This document shows, in pieces, positions 25,028 through 40,158 of a stretch of 64,000 nt of DNA; positions within the stretch are counted from its first letter, which is position 1; each line of letters begins with the position of its first letter. Source of the stretch: Betaproteobacteria bacterium (GTDB lineage Bacteria; Pseudomonadota; Gammaproteobacteria; Burkholderiales; Thiobacillaceae); NCBI GenBank assembly GCA_016234655.1, contig JACRAU010000011.1:124001-188000 (forward strand), read 5' to 3'. The translations under genes were made by a program, and so were the position numbers. Below the pieces are notes generated by a model. That model did no database searches. It was given only the letters and a program-made list of their open reading frames with translations, and was not told where the DNA came from.

Positions 25028-26329
25028 ATGCAAAGCACCGTAGAAACCCTGGCCGGCCTGGAGCGCCGCCTGACCCTGAGTCTGCCGACGGCAGAGATCG
25101 AAACCGAGGCGGCCAAGCGTCTACAGCGCTTGTCCAAGAGCGTGAAGCTGGATGGCTTCCGTCCCGGCAAGGCGCCGATGAACATGATCAGCCAACGTTA
25201 CGGCGCCGAGGTGCGCGGCGATGTGCTGGGCGAGGCCCTGCAACAGCGTTTCTACGACAGCGTGCGCGAGCAGGACATCAAGGTCGCGGGCTATCCCAAC
25301 TTCGAATCGGCCGGCAATGAACCGGGTGCGGTCGAGTTGACCTTCAAGGCCACCTTCGAGGTCTTCCCCGAGGTCAAGCTGGGCGACATCGGCCAGATCA
25401 AGATCACCCGCCCGGTGGCGGAAGTGAAAGATGAGGACATCGACCGCACGATTGAAGTGCTGCGCAAGCAGCGCGTGCAGTATCGCGCCGCCGATCGCGC
25501 GGCCCAGGCCGGCGATCGCCTGCATATGGATTATGTCGGCCGCATCGGCGGCGAGATTTTCCAAGGCGGCGAGGCCAAGGATTTCCCGGTCGTGCTGGGC
25601 GAAGGCCGCTTGCTGAAGGACTTCGAAGACGCCTTGACCGGCATGAAGGCCGGCGAGCACAAGACTTTCGATATGACCTTCCCGGCCGACTATTTCGGCA
25701 AGGACGTGGCCGGCAAGACCGCAACCTTCGAGGTGACCGTGAAGTCGGTGCATGAGGCGCAAATGCCCGAGCTCGACGACGCCTTCGCCCACAGCATGGG
25801 CGTCGACCAAGGTGTCGCCAAGCTGCGGCAAGACATCGGCGACAACTTGAAGCGCGAGGCCAAGCGCCGCATCCAGAGCCGGGTCAAGGAACAAGTGGTG
25901 GAGGCCCTGCTCAAGGCCACGCCGTTCGACGTGCCCAAGGGACTGATCGCGATGGAGCGCCAGGCCATGATGGAGCGCGCGGTGCATGACCTGCAAGCGC
26001 GCGGCATGAAGACCGAGGACATCAAGCTCAGCGATGCCGTATTCGAGACCCAGGCGCAGCGTCGCGTGGCCGTGAGCCTGCTGCTCGGCGAATTGGCCAA
26101 GGCCAACGGCATTGTCGCTCGGGAGGAACAGGTCAAGGCGATGGTCGAGGAGTTTGCCCAGAGTTACGAGAATCCCGCCGAGGTGGTCGCGTGGTACTAT
26201 GCCGACAGAGAACGCTTGCGCGAAGTCAGCTCCCTGGTGCTGGAAGAAAACATCGTGGAGTGGGTCTTGGGCAAGGCGCAGGTGAGCGACGAGGCGGTCA
26301 CCATGGAAACCTTGATGGGGAAAGCGTAA
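25028..26329 (+). CDS. tig: trigger factor
   Basis: 433 residues. The N-terminal ribosome-binding domain has the signature FRPGKAPM, the PPIase domain covers about 155-245 ([20 protein letters not shown]), and the C-terminal chaperone arms follow. Trigger factor meets nascent chains at the ribosome exit. ATG 25028 is preferred over 25025: AAGGA is seven bases upstream and the product begins MQSTVET, as in other trigger factors. The stop overlaps the clpP start by one base. Confidence 0.97.
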   Translation: MQSTVETLAGLERRLTLSLPTAEIETEAAKRLQRLSKSVKLDGFRPGKAPMNMISQRYGAEVRGDVLGEALQQRFYDSVREQDIKVAGYPNFESAGNEPGAVELTFKATFEVFPEVKLGDIGQIKITRPVAEVKDEDIDRTIEVLRKQRVQYRAADRAAQAGDRLHMDYVGRIGGEIFQGGEAKDFPVVLGEGRLLKDFEDALTGMKAGEHKTFDMTFPADYFGKDVAGKTATFEVTVKSVHEAQMPELDDAFAHSMGVDQGVAKLRQDIGDNLKREAKRRIQSRVKEQVVEALLKATPFDVPKGLIAMERQAMMERAVHDLQARGMKTEDIKLSDAVFETQAQRRVAVSLLLGELAKANGIVAREEQVKAMVEEFAQSYENPAEVVAWYYADRERLREVSSLVLEENIVEWVLGKAQVSDEAVTMETLMGKA

Positions 26330-26952
26330 TGACGCGTTGGACTCAGGAACCGAGCGGCCTCGGGTACATCCCGATGGTCATCGAACAAAGCGGACGTGGC
26401 GAGCGCGCGTTTGACATCTATTCCCGCCTGCTGAAGGAGCGGGTGGTCTTCATGGTCGGCCCCGTCACCGACGATACCGCGAACCTGGTCGTGGCCCAGT
26501 TGCTCTTCCTTGAGTCGGAAAATCCGGACAAGGACATCTTCCTCTACATCAATTCGCCGGGCGGTTCGGTCACGGCCGGCATGGGCATCTACGACACCAT
26601 GCAGTTCATCAAGCCCGACGTGTCGACCCTGTGCATCGGCCAGGCCGCCAGCATGGGCGCCTTCCTGCTTTCGGCCGGCGCCAAGGGCAAGCGTTTCGCC
26701 CTGCCGAATTCGCGCACCATGATTCACCAGCCCTTGGGCGGTTTTCAGGGCCAAGCCTCGGACATCGAGATACACGCCAAGGAAATCCTGTATCTGCGCG
26801 AACGCCTGAACGGATTGCTAGCCCAACATACCGGCCAGCCCATCGAGACGATCGAGCGCGATACCGATCGCGACTACTTCATGAGTGCCGAGGCTGCAGT
26901 CAAGTACGGCCTGGTCGATAAAGTACTAGCCAGCCGAGATCAGGCTCGCTAA
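26329..26952 (+). CDS. clpP: ATP-dependent Clp protease proteolytic subunit
   Basis: 207 residues. The catalytic triad is Ser108 in GQAASMGAF, His133 in MIHQPLGG and Asp182 in RDTDRDYFM. ClpP forms a double heptamer that degrades proteins fed by ClpX or ClpA. Its ATG overlaps the tig stop (TAATG), and clpX follows 52 bp later. Confidence 0.98.
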   Translation: MTRWTQEPSGLGYIPMVIEQSGRGERAFDIYSRLLKERVVFMVGPVTDDTANLVVAQLLFLESENPDKDIFLYINSPGGSVTAGMGIYDTMQFIKPDVSTLCIGQAASMGAFLLSAGAKGKRFALPNSRTMIHQPLGGFQGQASDIEIHAKEILYLRERLNGLLAQHTGQPIETIERDTDRDYFMSAEAAVKYGLVDKVLASRDQAR

Positions 26953-27004
26953 ACTTGACTTAATTATTCGGGTATTTGGGCTGAACGGGATCAACGGGAC
27001 AAAG

Positions 27005-28279
27005 ATGTCTGACAATCAGGGCAACGACAAACTTCTCTACTGTTCCTTCTGCGGTAAAAGCCAGCACGAGGTGCGCAAGCTGATCGCCGGTCCTTCGGTG
27101 TTCGTCTGCGACGAGTGCGTGGAACTGTGCAACGACATCATCCGCGAAGAGGCCCAGGGCTTGAAAGAGGCGGGCGAGGGCGAAGATCGCCTGCCGACGC
27201 CCAAGGAAATCCAGCAGACCCTGGATCAGTACGTGATCGGCCAGACTCTGGCGAAAAAGGCCCTGGCCGTGGCGGTCTACAACCACTACAAGCGCCTGCG
27301 CCAGCCGGAAACCCGCAACGCGGACGAGGTCGAGCTGGCCAAGAGCAACATCCTGCTGATCGGCCCGACCGGCTCCGGCAAGACCTTGCTGGCCCAGACC
27401 CTGGCCCGCCTGCTCAATGTACCGTTCGTGATCGCCGATGCGACCACCCTGACCGAGGCCGGCTATGTCGGCGAGGATGTCGAGAACATCATCCAGAAGC
27501 TCTTGCAGAAGTGCGATTACGATGTGGAAAAGGCCCGTACCGGCATCGTCTACATCGACGAGATCGACAAGATATCGCGCAAGTCGGACAACCCGTCCAT
27601 CACCCGCGACGTGTCGGGCGAGGGTGTGCAGCAGGCCCTGCTCAAGCTGATCGAGGGCACCACCGCCTCGGTGCCGCCGCAGGGCGGGCGCAAGCACCCG
27701 AACCAGGAATACATCCAGGTCGATACCACCAATATCCTTTTCGTCTGCGGCGGCGCCTTCAGCGGCCTGGACCGGGTGATCCGCGACCGGACCGAGAAAT
27801 CGGGTATCGGTTTCGGCGTCAATGTGGTCAGCAAGGACGATAACAAGGCAATCAGCGGCACCCTGCGCCGGGTCGAACCGGAAGACCTGATCAAGTACGG
27901 CCTGATCCCGGAGTTCGTCGGCCGCCTGCCGGTCTTGGCGACGCTCGAGGAATTGGACGTGGATGCCTTGGTTCAAATTCTGACTCAGCCGAAAAATGCG
28001 CTGATCAGGCAATTCCAGAAACTCTTCCACATGGAAGGCGTCGAATTGGAGTTCCGCGAAGAGGCCTTGAATGCGATCGCCAAGCGTGCCCTGGAGCGCA
28101 AGACGGGCGCTCGCGGCCTACGTTCCATCATCGAACACGCCCTGCTCGACCTGATGTTCGAGCTGCCCAGCATGAAGGATGTGGCCAAGGTCGTGATCGA
28201 CGAGAAAGTGATTTCGGGCGAGGGCCAACCTCTGCTCATTTACGCCGAGGCCTCCAAGGAGCCCAAGGTCGCTTCTTAA
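27005..28279 (+). CDS. clpX: ATP-dependent Clp protease ATP-binding subunit ClpX
   Basis: 424 residues. An N-terminal zinc-binding domain (Cys13, Cys16, Cys35, Cys38) is followed by an AAA+ unfoldase with Walker A GPTGSGKT near 120 and Walker [11 protein letters not shown]. The pore loop GYVGEDVE and the ClpP-docking loop (IGFG in KSGIGFGVN) are present. It recognises tagged proteins and passes them to ClpP. Third gene of the tig-clpP-clpX-lon block. Confidence 0.98.
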   Translation: MSDNQGNDKLLYCSFCGKSQHEVRKLIAGPSVFVCDECVELCNDIIREEAQGLKEAGEGEDRLPTPKEIQQTLDQYVIGQTLAKKALAVAVYNHYKRLRQPETRNADEVELAKSNILLIGPTGSGKTLLAQTLARLLNVPFVIADATTLTEAGYVGEDVENIIQKLLQKCDYDVEKARTGIVYIDEIDKISRKSDNPSITRDVSGEGVQQALLKLIEGTTASVPPQGGRKHPNQEYIQVDTTNILFVCGGAFSGLDRVIRDRTEKSGIGFGVNVVSKDDNKAISGTLRRVEPEDLIKYGLIPEFVGRLPVLATLEELDVDALVQILTQPKNALIRQFQKLFHMEGVELEFREEALNAIAKRALERKTGARGLRSIIEHALLDLMFELPSMKDVAKVVIDEKVISGEGQPLLIYAEASKEPKVAS

Positions 28280-28379
28280 GGCTGTCGTCGCCGATCCGTG
28301 GGCGTTGCCGCACTTGAAATTCGCGACAACGTCACCAATTATAGGTCATTGTCACGCGGCCTGGCCGCCGAGGATCGCC

Positions 28380-30794
<2,415 letters not shown>

Positions 30795-30839
30795 TACTGG
30801 CAATGCGCGCGAGGTTTCGGTAAACTTGCGCGCTTTCCC

Positions 30840-30915
30840 GGGTGCTTAGCTCAGCTGGTAGAGCGTCGCCCTTACAAGGCGAATGTCGGCGGTTCGATCC
30901 CGTCAGCACCCACCA
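30840..30915 (+). tRNA. tRNA-Val (anticodon TAC)
   Basis: 76 bases with acceptor GGGTGCT/AGCACCC, D-loop AGCTCAGCTGGTAGAGC, anticodon TAC in CCCTTACAAGG, T-loop GGTTCGATCC and an encoded CCA. It starts 45 bp after lon. Confidence 0.97.
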
Positions 30916-30933
30916 GAGAAAACGAGAGAATTT

Positions 30934-31010
30934 GGAGTGGTAGTTCAGTCGGTTAGAATACCGGCCTGTCACGCCGGGGGTCGCGGGTTCGAGTCCCGTC
31001 CACTCCGCCA
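30934..31010 (+). tRNA. tRNA-Asp (anticodon GTC)
   Basis: 77 bases with acceptor GGAGTGG/CCACTCC, anticodon GTC in GCCTGTCACGC, T-loop GGTTCGAGTCC and an encoded CCA. It follows tRNA-Val by 18 bases, so both are probably cut from one transcript. Confidence 0.97.
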
Positions 31011-31021
31011 ATACCCATATC

Positions 31022-31050
31022 AAGGCGAACCAGGCGTTCGCCTTTTTTTT
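31022..31050 (+). terminator. rho-independent terminator after the tRNA pair
   Basis: Stem AAGGCGAAC/GTTCGCCTT with a short loop, then eight T. It lies 28 bases before ppiD, so ppiD probably has its own weak promoter or depends on read-through. Confidence 0.85.
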
Positions 31051-31077
31051 GCCATCGACCTATAGACGACAAAGACC

Positions 31078-32955
31078 ATGCTTGAAGCTATCCGTGAACG
31101 TGCCCAAGGTTGGATCGCCCGCATCATCCTAGGCTTCATCGTCCTGACCTTCGCCATATGGGGGGTCGATTCGTATTTTCAGGGCGGTGGCAAGGAAGCG
31201 GCAGTCGCCACGCTCGACGGCGATCCGATCAGCCAGCGCGACTTCCTCGACGCGGTCAAACAGCAGCGCACGGCCATGGGCGTCAAGGGCGACTTGCCGG
31301 CCGAGATCGACAAGGCCCTGCGCAAACAGGTCGTCGATCAACTGGTCGACATCCGCCTGTTGGCCCGCCAGGCACAAGACGCCGGCTTCACGGTCAGCGA
31401 GGCCCAGATGAGCGCCTTGCTCGCCGGCATCGAGGTGTTCCAGGACAACGGCAAGTTCTCCAAGGAGCGACTCGATGCCTTCCTGCGCAGCCGCAACTGG
31501 ACCGAACAAAAGCTCACGCAAATGATCCAGCAGGACATCCTCTTGCGTCAGGCGCAATTCGGCTACGGCGAGGGCGCCGTGGTGCCGACGGCCGGCATCG
31601 GCCGCCTGGCGCAACTGCTGTCGCAGCAACGCGAAGTCAACGAGGCCGTCTACGATGCGAAGAGCTTCTTGAACCTGGTCAAGATCGACGATGCCAGCGT
31701 CGAGCAGGCCTACAACACGCACCAGCAGGACTATGCCTTGCCGGCCCAGGCCCGCGTGCAGTTCGTCGTCCTGTCGCAGGACGCGATCAAGGACCAGATT
31801 CAAGTCAGCGACGCGATGGCGCGGCAAAGCTATGAAAGCAACAAGGTCCGCTATCAGCAACCGGAAAGCCGTCGGGCCAGCCATATCCTGATCCAGGCCG
31901 GCACCGACGCGAACGCCAAGGCGGCGGCCAAGGCCAAGGCCGAGAAGGTGCTGCAAGAGGTCAAGGCGCAGCCGGCCCGTTTCGCCGAGCTGGCCAAGAA
32001 GTTTTCCGACGATCCGGGTTCGGCGGCAAAGGGCGGCGACCTGGGCAACTTCACGCGCGACATGATGGTCAAGCCGTTCTCCGACGCGGCCTACCGGCTG
32101 AAGGTCGGTGAGATCAGCGGTCTGGTCGAGAGCCAATTCGGCTATCACATCATCCGCGTCGACGGCATCACCCCCGGCGCGCAGATCGGCTTCGATACGG
32201 TCAAGGCCGAGATCATGCGCGAACTGCAAGGCCAAGAGGCCGCGCGCAAATTCGCCGAGGCAGCCGAGCGCTTCAGCAATATGGTCTACGAACAGCCGGA
32301 CAGCCTGGAGCCGGCCGCCCGCGAGTTCAAGCTCAAGCTGGAAGAAAGCGGTTGGGTGCGGGCGGGCAATGCGCAGCCGGCCATCCTGTCCAATCCGCGC
32401 TTGATCGATGCCATCTTTGGCAACGACGCCTTAGCCAAGCGCCAGAACACCGAGGCCATCGAGGTGGCGCCGAACACCCTGGTCGCCGCCCGCGTGCTGG
32501 AGCACCGTCCGGCCAGCACCCGTCCCCTGGCCGAGGTGGCGCCGATGATCCGGCTCAAGCTGCAAAACGAGGCCGCCGGGAAGAAGGCGGCCGAGGCCGG
32601 CCAGCAGGCCCTGCAAGCCGTGCAGAACGGACAGGCCCCGAGCGGCCTGTCGGCGCCGATGACCGTATCGCGCATGCGTCCTCTCAACCTGCCGCCCGTG
32701 GCGATCAAGGCCATCTTCAAAGCGAACGCGACCAAGCTGCCGGCCTGGACCGGGGTGGAAACGGCCGACGGTTACCGCCTGTATCGGATCAATCAAGTCA
32801 TGCCGGGCGAAATGCCGCCCGAGCAGGCCAAGGCGATGCGCCGCGACCTGCAACGCTTGTTCGCGCAGGCCGAGATGCGCGCCTATATCGACGGGCTGAA
32901 GGCCAAGAGCGAGGTCAAGGTCAACCAGGACATGGTGGACAAGAAGGCCGAATAA
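31078..32955 (+). CDS. ppiD: peptidyl-prolyl isomerase PpiD (SurA N-domain)
   Basis: 625 residues. One N-terminal membrane anchor ([18 protein letters not shown]) leads to a SurA-like chaperone domain ([16 protein letters not shown]), a parvulin domain at about 265-360 ([39 protein letters not shown]), and a long helical C-terminal region. PpiD sits at the periplasmic side of the Sec channel and helps fold exported proteins. Its place after lon is common in proteobacteria. Confidence 0.95.
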   Translation: MLEAIRERAQGWIARIILGFIVLTFAIWGVDSYFQGGGKEAAVATLDGDPISQRDFLDAVKQQRTAMGVKGDLPAEIDKALRKQVVDQLVDIRLLARQAQDAGFTVSEAQMSALLAGIEVFQDNGKFSKERLDAFLRSRNWTEQKLTQMIQQDILLRQAQFGYGEGAVVPTAGIGRLAQLLSQQREVNEAVYDAKSFLNLVKIDDASVEQAYNTHQQDYALPAQARVQFVVLSQDAIKDQIQVSDAMARQSYESNKVRYQQPESRRASHILIQAGTDANAKAAAKAKAEKVLQEVKAQPARFAELAKKFSDDPGSAAKGGDLGNFTRDMMVKPFSDAAYRLKVGEISGLVESQFGYHIIRVDGITPGAQIGFDTVKAEIMRELQGQEAARKFAEAAERFSNMVYEQPDSLEPAAREFKLKLEESGWVRAGNAQPAILSNPRLIDAIFGNDALAKRQNTEAIEVAPNTLVAARVLEHRPASTRPLAEVAPMIRLKLQNEAAGKKAAEAGQQALQAVQNGQAPSGLSAPMTVSRMRPLNLPPVAIKAIFKANATKLPAWTGVETADGYRLYRINQVMPGEMPPEQAKAMRRDLQRLFAQAEMRAYIDGLKAKSEVKVNQDMVDKKAE

Positions 32956-32966
32956 ATCCCAGCGAT

Positions 32967-34166
32967 TTATTCAGCCCTCAAGGCCTCGACCGGGTCGAGG
33001 CGGGCGGCGCGGCGCGCCGGCAATACGCCGGCCGCCAAGCCGATCAGGGCCGCGATCGTCTCGGCCGCCAGCACGAAGGTCCATGGCGTATGCACCGGCA
33101 GGGCCGGCACCGCCAGATGCAGCAATTGGGCCAGCCCCACCCCCAGCAACAAGCCGAATATTCCCCCGATCGCCGCCAACAGGATCGCCTCGCCAAGAAA
33201 CAATGTCAGCACGGTGTGCCGCGGCGCGCCCAAGGCCAGCAACAGGCCGACCTCGTTGGTCCGCTCGCTCACGGCGATGGTCATGATGGTGACGATGCCG
33301 ACCCCGCCGACCACTAGCGATATGCCGCCCAAGGCGCCGACCGCGAAGGTCAGGATATCCAACACATTCGACAGCGTGCGCAGCATGTCTTCCTGGGTGG
33401 TGATGGTGAAGTCCTCGCGGCCGTGCCGCGCGATTAGCAGCCGCTTGATCTGGTCGGCGACATGGGCGCTGGGGATGCCAGCCTCATAGGTGACGTCGAT
33501 CTCCATCAGGCCTTCGCGGTTGAACAGCTCCAAGCCGCGCGCGGCCGGGATGAACACCGAGTCGTCCAGGTCGATGCCCAATACCTGGCCCTTGGCCTCC
33601 ATCACCCCGACGATGCGGAAGCGCGAACCGCCGATGCGAATGCGCTCGCCCAGGGGGTTGGCATCGCCGAACAGCTCGCGCCGCATCTTGGCGCCCAACA
33701 CGGCATAGGCGCGCGGGCTATGCAGGTCGTCCGCCGGCAGGAATTGGCCGATCGATGGGCGCATTCTGAAAGTCCTATCCATGGCCGGGCCGACGCCGTA
33801 GGCCATGGTTCTTCGCACGCGCCCGTTCGCCTCGATCTCGGTATTGCCTTGCACGAACGGCGTCGACGCCACGATGTTCGGCAATCTCGCCATGGCCTCG
33901 CTGTCGTCCAGCGTCAGTGGCCGTACCGTGCCCAAGAGGCCGACCGGACTGCCATGCGTGGTCGTCTTGCCCGGATTGATGCCGATGACATTGGTGCCGA
34001 ACTGAGTGAATTCATTCAGTACGAAACGATGGATGCCCTCGCCGATGGAGGTGAGCAGGATCACCGCCGCGATGCCGACGGCGATGCCGAGCAAGGTCAG
34101 AAAACTGCGCAGCCTATGCGCGGTCAGCGCGCGCAGATTGAGCTGGATGAAATCTCGCCACTTCAT
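32967..34166 (-). CDS. MacB/FtsX-type ABC permease 2
   Basis: 399 residues with the MacB_PCD layout. One N-terminal helix (SFLTLLGIAVGIAAVILLTS) precedes a periplasmic domain of about 220 residues, then three C-terminal helices (GGISLVVGGVGIVTIMTIAV and two more), ending LPARRAARLDPVEALRAE, the FtsX-family tail. It probably forms the membrane part of the exporter with the other permease, the ATPase and the adaptor upstream. The substrate is unknown. Confidence 0.88.
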   Translation of the reverse strand: MKWRDFIQLNLRALTAHRLRSFLTLLGIAVGIAAVILLTSIGEGIHRFVLNEFTQFGTNVIGINPGKTTTHGSPVGLLGTVRPLTLDDSEAMARLPNIVASTPFVQGNTEIEANGRVRRTMAYGVGPAMDRTFRMRPSIGQFLPADDLHSPRAYAVLGAKMRRELFGDANPLGERIRIGGSRFRIVGVMEAKGQVLGIDLDDSVFIPAARGLELFNREGLMEIDVTYEAGIPSAHVADQIKRLLIARHGREDFTITTQEDMLRTLSNVLDILTFAVGALGGISLVVGGVGIVTIMTIAVSERTNEVGLLLALGAPRHTVLTLFLGEAILLAAIGGIFGLLLGVGLAQLLHLAVPALPVHTPWTFVLAAETIAALIGLAAGVLPARRAARLDPVEALRAE

Positions 34167-34170
34167 CGCA

Positions 34171-35365
34171 TCACCGTTTCGACAAGGCCTGCACTGGGTC
34201 CATCCTGGCCGCTCTACGGGCGGGTAGGATGCTGAACAGGATGCCGGTCAGCAAGGCGATCAAAACGCCGGCCATGCTTGCCCAGGTCGGGGCATAGGCC
34301 GGCAGGGCAGGGTAGACCTGGCGCAGCAGCGCGCTGCCGGCTTGACCCAGACCCAAGCCGAGCAGGGCGCCGGCCAGCGACAACAGCGCGGCTTCGGTGA
34401 AAAACAAAATACGGACATGGCCATTGGTGGCGCCCAAGGCCTTGAGTAGGCCGATCTCGGTGGTGCGTTGCGTGATGGCGACCAACATCACGTTCATGAC
34501 CAATATACCGGCCACCGCCAGGCTGATCGCGGCGATGCCCGCCACCGCGAGGGTCAAGGCCTTGAGGATGCGGTCGAAGGTCGACAGCACGGCGTCCTGG
34601 GTAATCACGGTCACATCCAGCTTGCCCTCGTGCCGTGCTTTCATCGCGGCCTCGATCTTGGTCTTGGCCGGTGCTATGGCCTCGCGTCCCTTGGCCTCGA
34701 CCAGGATGCGGAACAGCTTGTTGGTGTTGAACATCGCCTGTGCCGCGGCCACGGGCACGAATACGATCTCGTCGGTATTGAAGCCCAGGCCTTGGCCGGA
34801 TGCCGCCATCACGCCGACGACGCGGAAGCGGCGGTCGCCAATGCGTACCCAGCGGCCCAGGGCCGGCTCCGATCCGAAGAGTTCATCGCGCAATATGGCA
34901 CCCAACACACAGACCGAACTGGCGGTGCGCGGGTCTTCCTTGTTGAGAAACTGGCCTTGGGCCACATCGATCTTGCGCACGTCGATGAAATCCGCCGTCG
35001 TGCCGACCACGCTCACCTCGCGGCTCAAGCTGCCATGCGAGGTCTCGGCCACGCCGACCGCGATAGGCGCCAAGCGCTGCACTTCGCCGATGCGCAGCAA
35101 GGACAAGGCATCGTCTAGCGTCAGGTCGCGCGCCGTTTGGCCGAGCAGCATGCCAGGGGCGATGCCGCCCGTCTCGTTACGTCCGGGAAACACGAGAATG
35201 AGATTGCTGCCGATCGAAGAAAACTCCGACACTACATAGCGGCGGGCGCCTTCGCCCAGCGCGGTCAGCACCACCACGGCGGCCACGCCGATGGCCATGG
35301 CCAGCATCATCAGGCCGGTGCGCACCGGGTAAGCGGCGGCGGCACGGCTGGCGAAACGGAAGGCG

Positions 35366-35379
<14 letters not shown>
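34171..35379 (-). CDS. MacB/FtsX-type ABC permease 1
   Basis: 402 residues with the same layout as the next permease: a first helix in VRTGLMMLAMAIGVAAVVVL, a periplasmic domain, three C-terminal helices and the tail LPARRAARMDPVQALSK. GTG 35379 gives the normal distance to the first helix and overlaps the ATPase gene by 14 bases; ATG 35412 is the alternative. Two different permease genes suggest a heterodimer. They are separated by four bases. Confidence 0.87.
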
Positions 35380-36052
<673 letters not shown>

Positions 36053-36058
36053 GCCGGT

Positions 36059-37216
36059 TCAGCGGCCCTTGGCCGGTTCCGGTTTGACCTTGGCCCCGAT
36101 CTTGATGCCCTCGCGCTCCAAGGAGGCGACGATGCGCTCGCCCGGCTTCAAGCCCCCCAGCACCTCGGTGTATTCCCAATTAGCCAGGCCGGTCTTCAAC
36201 TGGCGCTCCTCCAGCCGGCTGTCCGCCTCGCGATAGACCAGCACCCGCTTGCCCTCGAGCAGTGTCGAGGTCGGCACCCGCAGCACCTGTTCGCGGCTGC
36301 CGAGCACCACCTCGGCATCGGCGCTGTAGCCGACCAGCAGCCGGTCGAGCGCTTTCGGATCGTCGAAGGCCACCTCGACATCTACCGTGCGCGACTGCTT
36401 TTCCACCGCGACGACATAGGGCGCGACGCGCTGCACATGGGCGGGGAAATGGCGGTCGGGATAGGCGTCCAGCGTGATGCGCGCCGGCTGGCCAAGCTTG
36501 ATCGACGGGGCGTCGACTTCGTCCATCGGCGCCAGGACATACAGGCAACTGTCGTCGATCAGGTCAACCGCCGGCGGGGTCGGAATACCGGGTGGCGAGG
36601 GCGTGCTGATCTCGCCCAATTCGCCGCTGACCTCGGCCACGATGCCGTCGAACGGCGCGATCAATATCGTGCGCTCAAGCTGGGCCTTGGCCAACTGCAA
36701 TTGGGCCTCGGCCTGTTTGACATTGCTATGGGCCGACTCGCAACTCGCCCGTTTGGCCTTGGCTTCGGCCCGAGCCATATCCTCGCGCTCGACCGAAACG
36801 AAACCGCTGGCCTTGAGCTTGCCTGCTCGGTCGGCTTCGCGCTCGGCGACATCGGCCAGGGTGCAAGTCTCGTTGACCCGCTTGTGCGCGGCCCCTAGCT
36901 GCGCCTCGGCTTGGCGCACCTGCGCGACTAAATCCCTGTTCCATAACTTGAGCAGAACCTGGCCCTTCTTTACCCGCGCGCCTTCGCGCGCGCCAATAAA
37001 TTCGATGCGGCCGCCGCTGATGGTCGACAACTTGGTGCGCTGGCAGGCCTCCACCGTGCCGGCCCGGGTGTTGGCGATGCTGGCCTCGACCCGACCAACT
37101 CCGACGGTGTGCAAGGCGACGGCGATGGGCTTGGGCCGGGTCGACCACCAGACCGCCACGGCGGCCAAGGCCAAGATGGCAAAGACAATCGAACTGCGGC
37201 GCAGGGTCTTGTTCAT
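36059..37216 (-). CDS. MacA-like periplasmic adaptor (HlyD family)
   Basis: 385 residues. A single N-terminal hydrophobic anchor (SIVFAILALAAVAVWW) leads to a lipoyl half (GTVEACQRTKLSTISGGRIE), a helical hairpin (AQLGAAHKRVNETCTLADV), then beta-barrel and membrane-proximal domains. ATG 37216 is chosen over a TTG 15 bases upstream. No outer-membrane channel gene is present; such exporters usually borrow TolC. Confidence 0.88.
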   Translation of the reverse strand: MNKTLRRSSIVFAILALAAVAVWWSTRPKPIAVALHTVGVGRVEASIANTRAGTVEACQRTKLSTISGGRIEFIGAREGARVKKGQVLLKLWNRDLVAQVRQAEAQLGAAHKRVNETCTLADVAEREADRAGKLKASGFVSVEREDMARAEAKAKRASCESAHSNVKQAEAQLQLAKAQLERTILIAPFDGIVAEVSGELGEISTPSPPGIPTPPAVDLIDDSCLYVLAPMDEVDAPSIKLGQPARITLDAYPDRHFPAHVQRVAPYVVAVEKQSRTVDVEVAFDDPKALDRLLVGYSADAEVVLGSREQVLRVPTSTLLEGKRVLVYREADSRLEERQLKTGLANWEYTEVLGGLKPGERIVASLEREGIKIGAKVKPEPAKGR

Positions 37217-37253
37217 GATGCTGATGCCCAAGGTAATTTGGCTTTCAGTTTAA

Positions 37254-38244
<991 letters not shown>

Positions 38245-38256
38245 TTGCATGACTGT

Positions 38257-38404
38257 AGGAGCGGCCTCCTGGCCGCGATTCGGCCTGTTTCGCGGTCAGG
38301 AGGCCGCTCCTTGTACAGAGGGGTGTAGGAGGCCCCTCCTGGGGCCGAACAACGGCGCGGCAATTGGGTAGGTGGTTTGTTCGCGGCGAGGACGCCGCTC
38401 CTAC
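38257..38404. repeat. REP-like palindrome pair plus copy of the dispersed repeat
   Basis: The segment 38257-38271 (AGGAGCGGCCTCCTG) is the inverse of 38297-38311, a 15-bp stem around a 25-base loop. A further unit, from about 38325 with GTAGGAGG, GGCCGAACAACGGCG and GGTGGTTTGTTCGCG, matches the repeats at 56191-56408. The right edge contains the stop codon of the Smr gene. The form is that of REP/BIME elements. Confidence 0.75.
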
Positions 38405-38967
38405 AAGAAGCTCTTCAACAGCACCACCACCGCGCCGCCGCCGCCATCGGCCGGCCGGGCCTGGACGTAGGCCAGCACCTCTTCCCGCTGCGCCAGCCAA
38501 TGGCGCACCGCTAGCTTCAGCACCGGCTCGCGGTTGGGCGAGCCCAGGCCCTTGCCGTGGATGATGCGCACGCAACGGGCGCCGCGACGAAAACACTCGT
38601 GGAGAAATTCGACCAGTTCGATCTTGGCGTCGGCCCGGGTCAGGCCGTGCAGATCGAGCTCGGCCTGGGCCTGCCATTCGCCCTTGCGCAGCCTGCGCAA
38701 GACCTGGCGCGAAATGCCGTCGCGGACATAGACCAGCTCCTCGCCGGTCTCGGCCGATTCGTCCCAGTGGACCGGATCGGTCAGCGATTCGAGCATTACC
38801 TCGCGCTCGTCGCGCAGGCGGCTCAAGGGCAGGGCAGGGGGCGGATCGAGGGGGTGGAGAAAGCGGCCGTGCGGGCCAAGCGGGGTGGCGTCGGCCACCT
38901 CGGCGCGGAAGAGCTCGACATCTTCCGCTCTCGGGGCGGGAAGCGTGCGTTTCCCGCCTTTTCTCAT
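38401..38967 (-). CDS. Smr/MutS2-type domain protein
   Basis: 188 residues. The Smr domain is C-terminal: AELDLHGLTRADAKIELVEF, then VRIIHGKGLGS, ending VLAYVQARPADGGGGAVVVL. Smr domains are nucleases that act on branched DNA or RNA; the single-domain form (SmrA-like) is of uncertain role. No ribosome site is clear: a 7-bp hairpin lies directly before the ATG (38969-38992). The stop codon is inside a REP element, so the last residue or two may have been changed by its insertion. It lies 28 bp after trxB. Confidence 0.87.
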   Translation of the reverse strand: MRKGGKRTLPAPRAEDVELFRAEVADATPLGPHGRFLHPLDPPPALPLSRLRDEREVMLESLTDPVHWDESAETGEELVYVRDGISRQVLRRLRKGEWQAQAELDLHGLTRADAKIELVEFLHECFRRGARCVRIIHGKGLGSPNREPVLKLAVRHWLAQREEVLAYVQARPADGGGGAVVVLLKSFL

Positions 38968-38995
38968 AGGCTTAGACGCTTATGCCTAAGCCGGA

Positions 38996-39994
<999 letters not shown>

Positions 39995-40158
39995 CTATCA
40001 GCACTGGCTAATGGATGCGTGTTGGATAGAGCACCGTCATGGCCATGAGACCGCCGGGGAGACATCTAAGATACAGCCTCAAGAATGATTGCTAAAATGT
40101 CGATAGATATCATTGATCGAAGCGCAGCACCCGAAAGAGACAGCAGGATATTTATCTC

